DNA from: Jidongwangia harbinensis
GTDB taxonomy: Bacteria; Actinomycetota; Actinomycetes; Mycobacteriales; Micromonosporaceae
Assembly: GCF_020216025.1 (NCBI RefSeq)
Contig: NZ_JAIWNC010000001.1
Coordinates: 1 to 64,000, forward strand
DNA: 64,000 bases
Reading direction: 5' to 3'
The notes under the pieces were generated by a model. That model was given only the letters and a program-made list of their open reading frames with translations. It searched no databases and was not told where the DNA came from. Made by a program: the position numbers and the translations under genes. Of the stretch, positions 9,896 to 18,128 are shown one piece after another (the first letter of the stretch is position 1; each line of letters opens with the position of its first letter).

Positions 9896-11077
9896 GTGCG
9901 CCGACCTGTACCGCTTCTACTCACCCTCGCCCTCGCCACCACCATGGCCGGCTGCGGCGACGACGCCGGCGGCGGCGACGACCCGATCCGGGTCGCCCAG
10001 ATCGTCTCCCTGACCGGCAACTACTCGCCGCTGGGCAGCGAGAACCAGAAGTCCGTGGCGCTCGCCGTGCGGCAGATCAACGACGCCGGCGGGATCGGCG
10101 GGCGCCGCATCGAACTCACCGTCCGGGACGACAAGAGCCTGCCCGACCAGGCGGTGCTGGCCTTCAACGAGGTGAAGGGCGAGGCGGACGCGGTGATCGG
10201 GTCACCGTTCTCCAACTCCGCCCTGGCCACCATCCCGCTGGTCGACCGGGAGAAGGTGCCGTACCTGTCGCTCACCCCGGCCGACGAACAGGTGCAGCCC
10301 GTCCACCCGTACGTCTTCGTCGTCCCGGCCACCTCCGGCACCTACGCCGAGGCCGCCCTGCAGTACTTCCAGGCCACCGGCGTGACCCGGCTGGCCGTCG
10401 CGCACGACACCAAGAGCAGTTACGCCGCCGCCGGGGTGAAGGGGCTCAAGGACAAGGCCGCGACGTACGGCGTGACCCTCGCGCCGATGGAGGAGTTCCA
10501 GACCACCGCCACCGAGTTCGGCGCCGTCTTCACCCACGTCCGGTCCTCCTCGGCACAGGCCCTGATGGTGTGGGCGACCGGGGCCCCGGCGGTCGCGCTG
10601 ACCAAGCAGTACGCCGCATCCGGCCTGCGCATCCCGCTGGTGCTCACCGGCGCACAGGCCAGCAAGCTGTTCCTCGACCCGGCCGGCCCGGCCGCCGAGG
10701 GCGTCACCATCGCCAGCTCCATCGGCGTGGTCGGCGACGCCCTGCCCGACGGCGCGCAGAAGACCGCGATCAAGGAGCTGTCCGACGCGTTCACCGCCGA
10801 GCACGGTTACCCGCCACCGCAGTTCGCCCAGGACGGCTACAGCGCGGTCAAGCTGCTCAAGGCCGCCGTCGAGAAGGCCGGCGGCACCGACCGGGACAAG
10901 GTCCGCGACGCGCTGGAAGGGCTGACGCTGACCACGCCGAACGGCACCTACACCTACTCGGCGGCCAACCACAGTGGACTGACGACCGACTACATCTCCC
11001 TCAACACCGTGCGTGGCGGCAAGATCGTTCCGACCGACTACGCCAAGGCCAAGCTCGCCACGGTCGGTGGCCGGTGA
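9896..11077 (+). CDS. Branched-chain-amino-acid-type ABC transporter substrate-binding lipoprotein
   Basis: This 393-residue exported lipoprotein has a short signal peptide and a lipobox ending in TMAGC. The two-lobe periplasmic-binding fold of the LivK/HAAT family follows: IRVAQIVSLTGNYSPLG, INDAGGIGGRRIEL, and VFVVPATSGTYAEAALQYF. The GTG start has a strong AGGAGG site 5 bases upstream. It heads a nine-gene operon and would set the importer's specificity. In catabolic clusters this family often binds aromatic or dicarboxylic acids rather than leucine; which ligand applies here cannot be read from the sequence. Confidence 0.92.
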   Translation: MRRPVPLLLTLALATTMAGCGDDAGGGDDPIRVAQIVSLTGNYSPLGSENQKSVALAVRQINDAGGIGGRRIELTVRDDKSLPDQAVLAFNEVKGEADAVIGSPFSNSALATIPLVDREKVPYLSLTPADEQVQPVHPYVFVVPATSGTYAEAALQYFQATGVTRLAVAHDTKSSYAAAGVKGLKDKAATYGVTLAPMEEFQTTATEFGAVFTHVRSSSAQALMVWATGAPAVALTKQYAASGLRIPLVLTGAQASKLFLDPAGPAAEGVTIASSIGVVGDALPDGAQKTAIKELSDAFTAEHGYPPPQFAQDGYSAVKLLKAAVEKAGGTDRDKVRDALEGLTLTTPNGTYTYSAANHSGLTTDYISLNTVRGGKIVPTDYAKAKLATVGGR

Positions 11078-11850
11078 CCGCAGGCGCGGCGCTGACCGTC
11101 TCGGGGGTGTCCCGTGCATTCGGCGGCGTGTACGCCGTACGGGACGTCGGTCTCAGCGTCGCGCCGGGCGAGCTGCGCGCCGTGATCGGGCCGAACGGCG
11201 CGGGCAAGTCCACGCTGTTCGCCCTCATCGGCGGGCAGCTCGCCCCGGACGCCGGGACGGTACACCTCGACGACCAGCGGATCGACCGGCTGCCCGCGCA
11301 CCGGCGGGCCCGGCTCGGTATCGGCGTGGTGTTCCAGGCCGCCCGGGTCTTTCCCGGCATGACCGCGCTGGAGAACGTCATGGTGGGTGCGCACGCCACC
11401 ACCCGGGCCGGGTTCACCGCCGCGGCGCTGCGGTTGCCGGCCCACCGCCGGGAGGAACGGGAGATCCGCGACCGCGCCGCCGAATGCCTGCACCGCACCG
11501 GAATCGAGGACTGGGCGGACCGGCCCGCGGAGGAACTGCCGCTCGGACAGCAGCGGGCGCTGCAACTGGCCCGGGCGCTGTGCGGGCGGCCGCGACTGCT
11601 GCTGCTCGACGAGCCGGCCTCCGGGCTGCGCGCGGCGGAACGCGACCGGCTCGCCACGCTCATCGAGGACCTGCGCGGATCCGGGCTGACCATCCTGCTC
11701 GTGGAACACGACGTGGCGTTCGTCATGCGCCTCGCCGACCGGGTCACCGTGCTCGATCTGGGCCGGACCATCGCGGACGGCACCGCCGCCGAGGTCCGCG
11801 CCGACCCCCGCGTGGTCACCGCCTATCTCGGCACGGGCGTACCCGCGTGA
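11074..11850 (+). CDS. livG: LivG-type ABC transporter ATP-binding protein
   Basis: A 258-residue ATPase with Walker A GPNGAGKST, a signature region LPLGQQRALQLARAL and Walker B LLLLDEP followed by the H-loop VEHDVAFV. The signature reads LPLGQ instead of the common LSxGQ, a mild departure. The GTG overlaps the binding-protein stop by four bases (GTGA). It pairs with the next gene to power the two permeases. Confidence 0.92.
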   Translation: MTAGAALTVSGVSRAFGGVYAVRDVGLSVAPGELRAVIGPNGAGKSTLFALIGGQLAPDAGTVHLDDQRIDRLPAHRRARLGIGVVFQAARVFPGMTALENVMVGAHATTRAGFTAAALRLPAHRREEREIRDRAAECLHRTGIEDWADRPAEELPLGQQRALQLARALCGRPRLLLLDEPASGLRAAERDRLATLIEDLRGSGLTILLVEHDVAFVMRLADRVTVLDLGRTIADGTAAEVRADPRVVTAYLGTGVPA

Positions 11851-12536
11851 ACGCCGTCGAGGTGACCGGCCTGACCGTGCGCTACTCCGGCGCCACCGCC
11901 CTCGACGGCGTCGACCTGCACGTCGGCGAGGGCGAACTCGTCGCGCTCATCGGCCCGAACGGCGCCGGCAAGTCCACCCTGGTCAAGGCCCTGTCCGGGC
12001 TGGTCCGCCCGGCCGCGGGCCAGGTCACCGTCCGCGGCCGGCTGGCCCAGGTGCCCGAGGGCCGGGAGATGTTCGGCGACCTCAGCGTCGACGACAACCT
12101 GCGCCTCGGTGGCTGGCGCAACGGCCGGCACGGCCGCGACACCACCGAGATCTACCGGCTGCTGCCCGGGCTCGACGGCCTGCGGCGCAACCGGGCCGGG
12201 CTGCTCTCCGGCGGCCAGCAGCAGATGGTGGCGATCGGCCGGGCCCTGATGGCCCGCCCGGACGTGCTCGTGGTGGACGAACTCAGCCTCGGGCTGGCGC
12301 CGCTGGTGGTCACCGAACTCGTCGGCCACCTGCGCACGCTCAACGCCGAACGGGGACTGGCCGTGCTGCTGATCGAGCAGAACGCCCGGCTCGCGCTCGG
12401 GCTGTGCCGCCGCGCGTACGTCCTGGAGGCCGGCCGCGTCGTGCTGCACGGCCCGGCCGGCGACCTGGCCCGCGATCCCCGGGTGACGGCCGCGTACCTC
12501 GGCGGTGACGTGACCGCGGAGGGCCCGGCCCGGTGA
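11847..12536 (+). CDS. livF: LivF-type ABC transporter ATP-binding protein
   Basis: The second ATPase of the importer has 229 residues, the usual LivF size. It shows Walker A GPNGAGKST, the LivF-typical VPEGREMFGDLSVDDNL, the signature LLSGGQQQMVAIGRAL and the Q/H-loop segment LIEQNARLAL. The GTG start overlaps the previous stop by four bases, which implies translational coupling. Confidence 0.92.
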   Translation: MNAVEVTGLTVRYSGATALDGVDLHVGEGELVALIGPNGAGKSTLVKALSGLVRPAAGQVTVRGRLAQVPEGREMFGDLSVDDNLRLGGWRNGRHGRDTTEIYRLLPGLDGLRRNRAGLLSGGQQQMVAIGRALMARPDVLVVDELSLGLAPLVVTELVGHLRTLNAERGLAVLLIEQNARLALGLCRRAYVLEAGRVVLHGPAGDLARDPRVTAAYLGGDVTAEGPAR

Positions 12537-13393
12537 GCGACTTCATCGGCTACCTGCTGACCGGACTGGGCATCGGCGCCGGCTACGCGCTCGTGGCCAG
12601 CGGCCTGGTGGCCATCTACCGGGTCACCCGGGTGGTCAACTTCGCCCAGGGCGCGTTCGCCGTCGTGGCGGCGATGCTGACCGCCTCGCTGCTCGGCGCC
12701 GGGCTTCCGCACGGGCTCGCGGAACTCGCCGCCGTGCTCACCGCCGCCCTCGCCGGGCTGCTGGTGGGTGCCGTCGCGATCGGACGGCCGGGCACCACCC
12801 CGGGCACGTCGCTGATCGTCACGCTGGGGCTCGCCGTGTTCGCGTACGCGGTCGAGATCGTCATCTGGGGTGACCAGCCGCGGTCCTTTCCCGGCCTGCC
12901 CGGGGTCGCGGTCGTCGGCGGAGCCCGGCTGCAGGCGCATTACCTGCTCATCCTCGGCGTCACCGTGCCGGTCTTCGTGGCCATGGCCGCGTTCTTCGCC
13001 CGCACCGACCTGGGCAAGGCGCTGTCCGCCTGCGCGTCGAACCCCTACGCGGCCCGCGTCGTCGGCATCGACACCCGCCGGATGGGCCTGTTCGCGTTCG
13101 CGCTGGGCGGCGCGCTCGGCGGGCTGGCCGGCGTGCTGACCACCCCGGTGCAGCAGGTCACGTTCGACAGCGACGTGACGCTGATCGTCAACGGCCTCGC
13201 CGCCGCCGTCCTCGGCGCCCTGACCCGCCCGGTGGTCGCGCTGGCCGGCGGACTGCTGCTCGGCGTCGCCCAGACCATGATCGCCGGGTACGGCGCCGGC
13301 GCGTACCAACTGGAGGTCGCGCTGGTGCTGATGCTCACCGCGATGATCGTGCAGGCCGCCCGGCGCGGCGCGGTACCGGAGATGGCCCGGTGA
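12533..13393 (+). CDS. livH: LivH-type ABC transporter permease
   Basis: A 286-residue membrane protein with about eight hydrophobic helices. It carries LivH landmarks such as GLGIGAGYALVASGLVAIYRVTRVVNFAQGAF (start, residues ~9-40) and the cytoplasmic ATPase-contact loop near GIDTRRMGLFAFALGGAL. GTGA overlap joins it to livF. It forms half of the transmembrane channel with LivM. Confidence 0.92.
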   Translation: MSDFIGYLLTGLGIGAGYALVASGLVAIYRVTRVVNFAQGAFAVVAAMLTASLLGAGLPHGLAELAAVLTAALAGLLVGAVAIGRPGTTPGTSLIVTLGLAVFAYAVEIVIWGDQPRSFPGLPGVAVVGGARLQAHYLLILGVTVPVFVAMAAFFARTDLGKALSACASNPYAARVVGIDTRRMGLFAFALGGALGGLAGVLTTPVQQVTFDSDVTLIVNGLAAAVLGALTRPVVALAGGLLLGVAQTMIAGYGAGAYQLEVALVLMLTAMIVQAARRGAVPEMAR

Positions 13394-14349
13394 ACCGCCG
13401 GATGCTCGCCGCCCTGGCGGTCGTCACGCTGGCGCTGCCCCCGCTGCTGCCGGAACGCCACCTCGCGACGTACGTGCTGCTCGGCCTGGCCGCGACGGTC
13501 ACCGCCGGGGTGTCCATGCTGATGGGGTACGCCGGGCAGGTGTCGCTCGGGCAGGCCGCGTTCTACGCCATCGGCGGGTACGCGGCGGGACTGCTCACCG
13601 TGCACGGCGTGCCGACGGTCGCCGGCCTGCTCGCGGCGCCGGTGGTCGCCGCCCTGGCCGCGGTCCTGCTCGGTGCTCCCCTGCTGCGGCTGCGCGGACA
13701 CCACCTCGCCTTCGCCACGCTCGCGCTGCAGCTGATCCTGCTGTCGCTGCTCGGGCAGGGCGACTGGGCCGGCGGCGCGATCGGACTGCAGGGCATCCCG
13801 CAGCTGCCGGTGGGCGGCGACCTCGGCTACGCGTACCTGATCTGGGTCGTGCTCGCCGTGGTCCTGGTGATCTGCCGCAACGTGGTCGCCTCCCGGGCCG
13901 GCCGCGGCCTGCGCGCCAGCGCGACCAGCGAGATCGCGGCGGCGGCCAACGGCGTCGCCATCGCCCGCTACCGGCTGGCCGTGTTCGCCCTGTCCGCCGC
14001 GTTCGCCGGCCTGGCCGGCGGCATCTACGCGTTCTATCTGGGCTACCTGGCGCCGGGCTCGTTCCCGATCCTGCTGTCCATCGAGTTCGTGGTGATGGCG
14101 GTCGTCGGCGGGATCGGCACCATCGCCGGGCCGGTCGTCGGCGCCACCGTCATCGTGCTGCTGGTGCAGGCGCTCAACACGCTCGGCACCCAGCCCGGCA
14201 TGCCCGGCTACGCGCCCAGCGTGCTCTCCTACGCCGTCTACGCCCTGCTGCTGGTGGCCACCGTGCTCTATCTGCCCCGCGGCATCGTGCCCGCGGTCCT
14301 CGACGGCGCCCGTGTCCGGCGAGGCAGACCTTCGATCTGGGGGAAGTGA
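13390..14349 (+). CDS. livM: LivM-type ABC transporter permease
   Basis: This 319-residue permease has about nine helices, with the LivM motif MLMGYAGQVSLGQAAFYAIG at residues ~40-60. The ATPase-coupling loop is GRGLRASATSEIAAAANGV, and VVGGIGTIAGPVVGA is near the end. It starts at a GTG overlapping the LivH stop and ends overlapping the dehydrogenase start, so transport and catabolic genes are translated as one chain. Confidence 0.92.
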   Translation: MNRRMLAALAVVTLALPPLLPERHLATYVLLGLAATVTAGVSMLMGYAGQVSLGQAAFYAIGGYAAGLLTVHGVPTVAGLLAAPVVAALAAVLLGAPLLRLRGHHLAFATLALQLILLSLLGQGDWAGGAIGLQGIPQLPVGGDLGYAYLIWVVLAVVLVICRNVVASRAGRGLRASATSEIAAAANGVAIARYRLAVFALSAAFAGLAGGIYAFYLGYLAPGSFPILLSIEFVVMAVVGGIGTIAGPVVGATVIVLLVQALNTLGTQPGMPGYAPSVLSYAVYALLLVATVLYLPRGIVPAVLDGARVRRGRPSIWGK

Positions 14350-15260
14350 TGGAACTCAACGGCAGGGTCGCTCTCGTCACCGGCGGTGGACGCGGCCTCG
14401 GCCTGGGCTACGCCCGGGCCCTTTCCGCGGCCGGCGCCGCCGTCGTGGTCAACGACCTGGACCCGGCGGCGGTCCAGGCCGCGGTCGGCGACATCACCAA
14501 GGCCGGGGGTACGGCCACCGGCGCGCCCGGCGCGGTCGGCGACACCGCGACCGCTGAGCGCCTGGTGGACACGGCCGTGCGGGAGTTCGGCCGGCTCGAC
14601 GTGCTCATCACCAACGCCGGCGTGCTGCGCGACCGGGTGCTCTGGAAGATGACCGACGACGACTTCGACACCGTGGTCCGGGTCCACCTGCGCGGCACCT
14701 TCACCTGCGCCCGCGCCGCGGCGATCCGGATGCGGGAGCAGGGCGACGGCGGACGGCTGATCCTGGTGGGGTCGCCGGCCGGGCAGCGCGGCAACTTCGG
14801 GCAGACCAACTACGCGGCGGCCAAGGCCGGCATCGTCGCGATGGCCCGCACCTGGGCGATGGAGCTGGCCAAGGCCCGGATCACGGTCAACGCCGTGGTG
14901 CCGGTCGCGGCCACCGAGATGACCCGCACCATCCCCGCGTTTGCGCCGGTCATCGCCGAGTCCGAGCGCACCGGCGCGCCCCTGCCCGACTGGGTGCGCC
15001 GCGGCGCCGGGCTCGGCACCGTGGACGACGCCACCGGCCTCATCACGTTCCTGGCCTCCGACGCCGCGGCCGACATCACCGGCCAGGCGATCGGCGTCGG
15101 CGGCGACCGGCTCGCGCTCTGGTCCCACCCGGCGGAGAAGGCGGTCGCGTTCGCCGACGGCGGCTGGTCCGCCGAGGCCATCGCCGCACAGTGGAAGTCC
15201 GGCGTGGGCGCCGAACCCGAGACGTACGGCATCCCGGCTCCGCCGGCACCGGCGGCCTGA
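14349..15260 (+). CDS. Short-chain dehydrogenase, (3R)-hydroxyacyl-CoA dehydrogenase type
   Basis: A 303-residue SDR with the NAD-binding motif TGGGRGLG and VVVNDLD, the latter typical of MFE-2/17beta-HSD4-like hydroxyacyl-CoA dehydrogenases. NAGV is present, and the active-site segment runs from Ser in LVGSPAGQRGNFGQTNYAAAK to Tyr and Lys. The SPAGQRGNFGQ pattern is again of the HSD17B4 kind. It would oxidise a 3-hydroxyacyl-CoA produced by the MaoC hydratase two genes on. ATG 14349 overlaps the LivM stop; a GTG at 14346 is also possible. Confidence 0.87.
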   Translation: MELNGRVALVTGGGRGLGLGYARALSAAGAAVVVNDLDPAAVQAAVGDITKAGGTATGAPGAVGDTATAERLVDTAVREFGRLDVLITNAGVLRDRVLWKMTDDDFDTVVRVHLRGTFTCARAAAIRMREQGDGGRLILVGSPAGQRGNFGQTNYAAAKAGIVAMARTWAMELAKARITVNAVVPVAATEMTRTIPAFAPVIAESERTGAPLPDWVRRGAGLGTVDDATGLITFLASDAAADITGQAIGVGGDRLALWSHPAEKAVAFADGGWSAEAIAAQWKSGVGAEPETYGIPAPPAPAA

Positions 15261-15261
15261 C

Positions 15262-16152
15262 GTGGACGTCGACCGGCTGACCGCCATCGACGTGCACACC
15301 CACGCGGAGATCGGGCGGGACGGCCGCGGGTCGCTGAGCGCCGAACTGCTCGGCGCCTCGGCGGCACACTTCCGGGCGCAGGGCCCGCGACAGCCCGGCA
15401 TCGACGAGATCGCCGCCTACTACCGCGAGCGCCGCATGGCCGCCGTGGTGTTCACCGTGGACGCCGAGCACGCGACCGGGCACCCGCGCATCCCGAACGA
15501 GGAGATCGCCGAGGACTGCGCGCGCCACCCGGACGTCCTGATCCCCTTCGCCAGCATCGACCCGCACAAGGGCCGCGCCGGGGTCCGCGAGGCCCGGCGG
15601 CTCGCCGAGCGGTACGGCGTCCGCGGCTTCAAGTTCCATCCCAGCCTGCAGGGCTTCAGCCCGGACGACCCGATGGCCTTCCCGCTGTACCAGGCGATCG
15701 AGGAACTCGGCGTCCCGGCACTGTTCCACAGCGGGCAGACCGGGATCGGGGCCGGCGTGCCGGGCGGCGCCGGGATCCGCCTGCGGTATTCCAACCCCAT
15801 GCTCGTCGACGAGGTCGCGGCGAGCTTCCCGGACCTGCGCATCGTCCTGGCCCACCCGTCGTTCCCGTGGCAGGACGAGGCCCTGGCCGTGGCGACCCAC
15901 AAACCGCTCGTGCACATCGACCTCTCCGGCTGGTCCCCCAAGTACTTCCCGCCCCAGCTGGTCCGCTACGCCAACACCCTGCTGCGCGACAAGGTGCTCT
16001 TCGGCTCCGACTACCCGGTCCTCACCCCGGACCGCTGGCTCGCCGACTTCGCCACGCTCGACATCAAGCCCGAGGTACGCCCCCGGATCCTCAAGGACAA
16101 CGCCGCGCGGCTGCTCGGCCTCACCGCCGTCGACAAGGAGACCCCCTCATGA
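15262..16152 (+). CDS. Amidohydrolase-2 family metal-dependent hydrolase or decarboxylase
   Basis: A 296-residue TIM-barrel enzyme of the ACMSD-like amidohydrolase-2 family. It shows the N-terminal metal motif DVHTHAE, KFHP, the barrel histidine in LFHSGQTG, VLAHPSFPW, and a late Asp in LFGSDYPVL. Members hydrolyse C-C or C-N bonds or decarboxylate aromatic or dicarboxylic acids. The GTG start lies two bases after the dehydrogenase stop. Its place between a dehydrogenase and a hydratase suggests a ring- or side-chain-cleavage step, but the substrate is unknown. Confidence 0.82.
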   Translation: MDVDRLTAIDVHTHAEIGRDGRGSLSAELLGASAAHFRAQGPRQPGIDEIAAYYRERRMAAVVFTVDAEHATGHPRIPNEEIAEDCARHPDVLIPFASIDPHKGRAGVREARRLAERYGVRGFKFHPSLQGFSPDDPMAFPLYQAIEELGVPALFHSGQTGIGAGVPGGAGIRLRYSNPMLVDEVAASFPDLRIVLAHPSFPWQDEALAVATHKPLVHIDLSGWSPKYFPPQLVRYANTLLRDKVLFGSDYPVLTPDRWLADFATLDIKPEVRPRILKDNAARLLGLTAVDKETPS

Positions 16153-16604
16153 TCAGCGTCACCGGACTGGACGAACTCCTGACCCTGGCCGGCCGCGACC
16201 TCGGCCACAGCTCCTGGATCGAGATCACCCAGGAGCGGGTGGACACGTTCGCCGACGCCACCGGCGACCACCAGTGGATCCACGTCGACGCCGAACGGGC
16301 CCGCGGCGGGCCGTTCGGCACCACCATCGCCCACGGCTACCTCACGCTGTCCCTGGTGATCCCGCTCTTCGGTGAACTCCTGGCCATCGACGGGGTCCGG
16401 ATGGGCATCAACTACGGGCTCGACAAGGTCCGCTTCCCCAACCCGGTCAAGGTCGGCGCGAAGATCCGCCTCGCCGCCCGGGTCGCCGCCGTCACCGAGG
16501 TGCCCGGCAACGGCGTACAGCTGGACCTGGACTTCACCGTCGAGATCGACGGCGCCGACAAACCCGCGTGCGTGGCCCGCGTCATCTACCGGCAGTACGC
16601 CTGA
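16149..16604 (+). CDS. MaoC-family (R)-specific enoyl-CoA hydratase
   Basis: A 151-residue single hot-dog domain. The hydratase-2 motif is complete: FADATGDHQWIHVD with catalytic Asp and His, then GGPFGTTIAHGYLTLSL, and NYGLDKVRFPNPV. It would add water to a 2-enoyl-CoA and give the (R)-3-hydroxyacyl-CoA for the operon's SDR. The ATG overlaps the amidohydrolase stop by four bases. Confidence 0.9.
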   Translation: MISVTGLDELLTLAGRDLGHSSWIEITQERVDTFADATGDHQWIHVDAERARGGPFGTTIAHGYLTLSLVIPLFGELLAIDGVRMGINYGLDKVRFPNPVKVGAKIRLAARVAAVTEVPGNGVQLDLDFTVEIDGADKPACVARVIYRQYA

Positions 16605-16617
16605 CCGGGCCGCCGCC

Positions 16618-18114
16618 ATGCGGAACGCGGGACTCGGTACCTGGCCGGCCCGGCGCGCCCGGATCTCCCCCGAGCGCACCGCCCTCGTCTTCGCCGGGCA
16701 GGCCACCACGTACGCCCAGCTCGCCGACCGGGTGAACCGGCTCGCCGGCCGGTTGCGCGAGGCCGGTGTGCGGCCCGGCGACCGGGTCGCCTACCTCGGC
16801 CCCAACCACCCCGCCTTCGTGGAGACGATGTTCGCCACCTACGCGGCCGGCGGCATCTTCGTCCCGCTGAACTTCCGGCTCGCCGCGCCGGAGATCGACT
16901 ACATGCTCGACCACAGCGGCGCGCGGCTGCTCGTCCACGCTCCCGAGTGCGCGCCGGCGGTCCAGGCCAGCAAGCGCGTGCCGGCACTCACCGCGGTCCC
17001 GCTCGGCGAGTACGAGGCCTGGCTCGCCGGTGGTGCCGGCACCCCGCTCGACGTCGCGGTGGCTCCGGACGACCCGGCCTGCATCCTCTACACCTCCGGC
17101 ACCACCGGGCGGCCCAAGGGCGCCGTGCTCACCCACGCCAACGTCGTCTGGAACACCTACAACCTGCTCGTCGGCGTGGACGTCGCCGGCGACGACGTGA
17201 CCCTGGTCAGCGCGCCGCTGTTCCACGTCGCCGCGCTGCACCAGTGCCTGCTGCCGACGATCCTCAAGGGCGGCTGCACCGTCATCATGCCGGCCTGGGA
17301 CGTCGACGACTGCTACCAGCTGATCGCCCGCTACCGGATCACCTGGATGTTCGGCGTACCCGCCATGTACGCCGCGCTGGCCGCCTCCCCGCGCTGGCCG
17401 TCCGCCGATCTCAGCTCGATCCGCCGGCTCCTGGTCGGCGGCGCGGCCGTCCCGGAGGCGCTGATCCGCACGTTCCAGGACCGGGATCTCGCGTTCTGCC
17501 AGGGCTACGGCATGACCGAGACCGCGCCCGGCGCCACGTTCCTGGAGGCCCCGGAGGCGGCGGGCCACCCCGGTTCGGCCGGCGCACCGGTCTTCTTCAC
17601 CGACGTCCGGTGCGTGCGCCCCGATCTCAGCGACGCCGGCCCGGGCGAGCCCGGTGAGGTCGTGGTCCGCGGCCCCAACGTCACGCCCGGCTACTGGAAC
17701 GATCCGCAGGCCACCAGCGCCACGTTCGCCGGCGACTGGTTCCGGTCCGGCGACATCGCGATCGTCGACGAACGCGGCCAGTTCCACATCGTCGACCGGC
17801 TCAAGGACATGTACATCACCGGCGGCGAGAACGTCTACCCGGCCGAGGTCGAGGCGGCGCTCTTCGAGCATCCGGCGGTGGCCGAGGCCGCGGTGGTGGG
17901 CGTACCCGATCCGGCCTGGGGTGAGACCGGCCGGGCTTTCCTGGTGCCGGCGCCGGGTCACCGGGTGGACGCGGAGGAGATCCGCGCGTTCCTGGCCGGC
18001 CGCCTCGCCCGCTACAAGGTGCCCCGCTACGTCGACGTGGTGGACGCCCTGCCCCGGACCGGTTCCAACAAGGTCCGCAAGGCGTCGCTGCGCGCCGTTC
18101 CGTTGCGCCGCTGA
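16618..18114 (+). CDS. Acyl-CoA synthetase (AMP-forming)
   Basis: This 498-residue member of the ANL superfamily carries the P-loop-like YTSGTTGRPKGAVLTH, the adenine-binding GYGMTETAP, the GDWFRSGDIAIVDE hinge Asp, and the C-terminal catalytic Lys in GSNKVRKAS. The overall sequence resembles FadD-type medium-chain or aryl-CoA ligases. It would activate the acid brought in by the Liv importer as its CoA thioester, making the substrate of the hydratase and probably the PaaX effector. Last gene of the operon, 13 bases after the hydratase. It converges on the next gene with only a 14-base gap. Confidence 0.9.
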   Translation: MRNAGLGTWPARRARISPERTALVFAGQATTYAQLADRVNRLAGRLREAGVRPGDRVAYLGPNHPAFVETMFATYAAGGIFVPLNFRLAAPEIDYMLDHSGARLLVHAPECAPAVQASKRVPALTAVPLGEYEAWLAGGAGTPLDVAVAPDDPACILYTSGTTGRPKGAVLTHANVVWNTYNLLVGVDVAGDDVTLVSAPLFHVAALHQCLLPTILKGGCTVIMPAWDVDDCYQLIARYRITWMFGVPAMYAALAASPRWPSADLSSIRRLLVGGAAVPEALIRTFQDRDLAFCQGYGMTETAPGATFLEAPEAAGHPGSAGAPVFFTDVRCVRPDLSDAGPGEPGEVVVRGPNVTPGYWNDPQATSATFAGDWFRSGDIAIVDERGQFHIVDRLKDMYITGGENVYPAEVEAALFEHPAVAEAAVVGVPDPAWGETGRAFLVPAPGHRVDAEEIRAFLAGRLARYKVPRYVDVVDALPRTGSNKVRKASLRAVPLRR

Positions 18115-18128
18115 CCGGCCGCGGGGTG

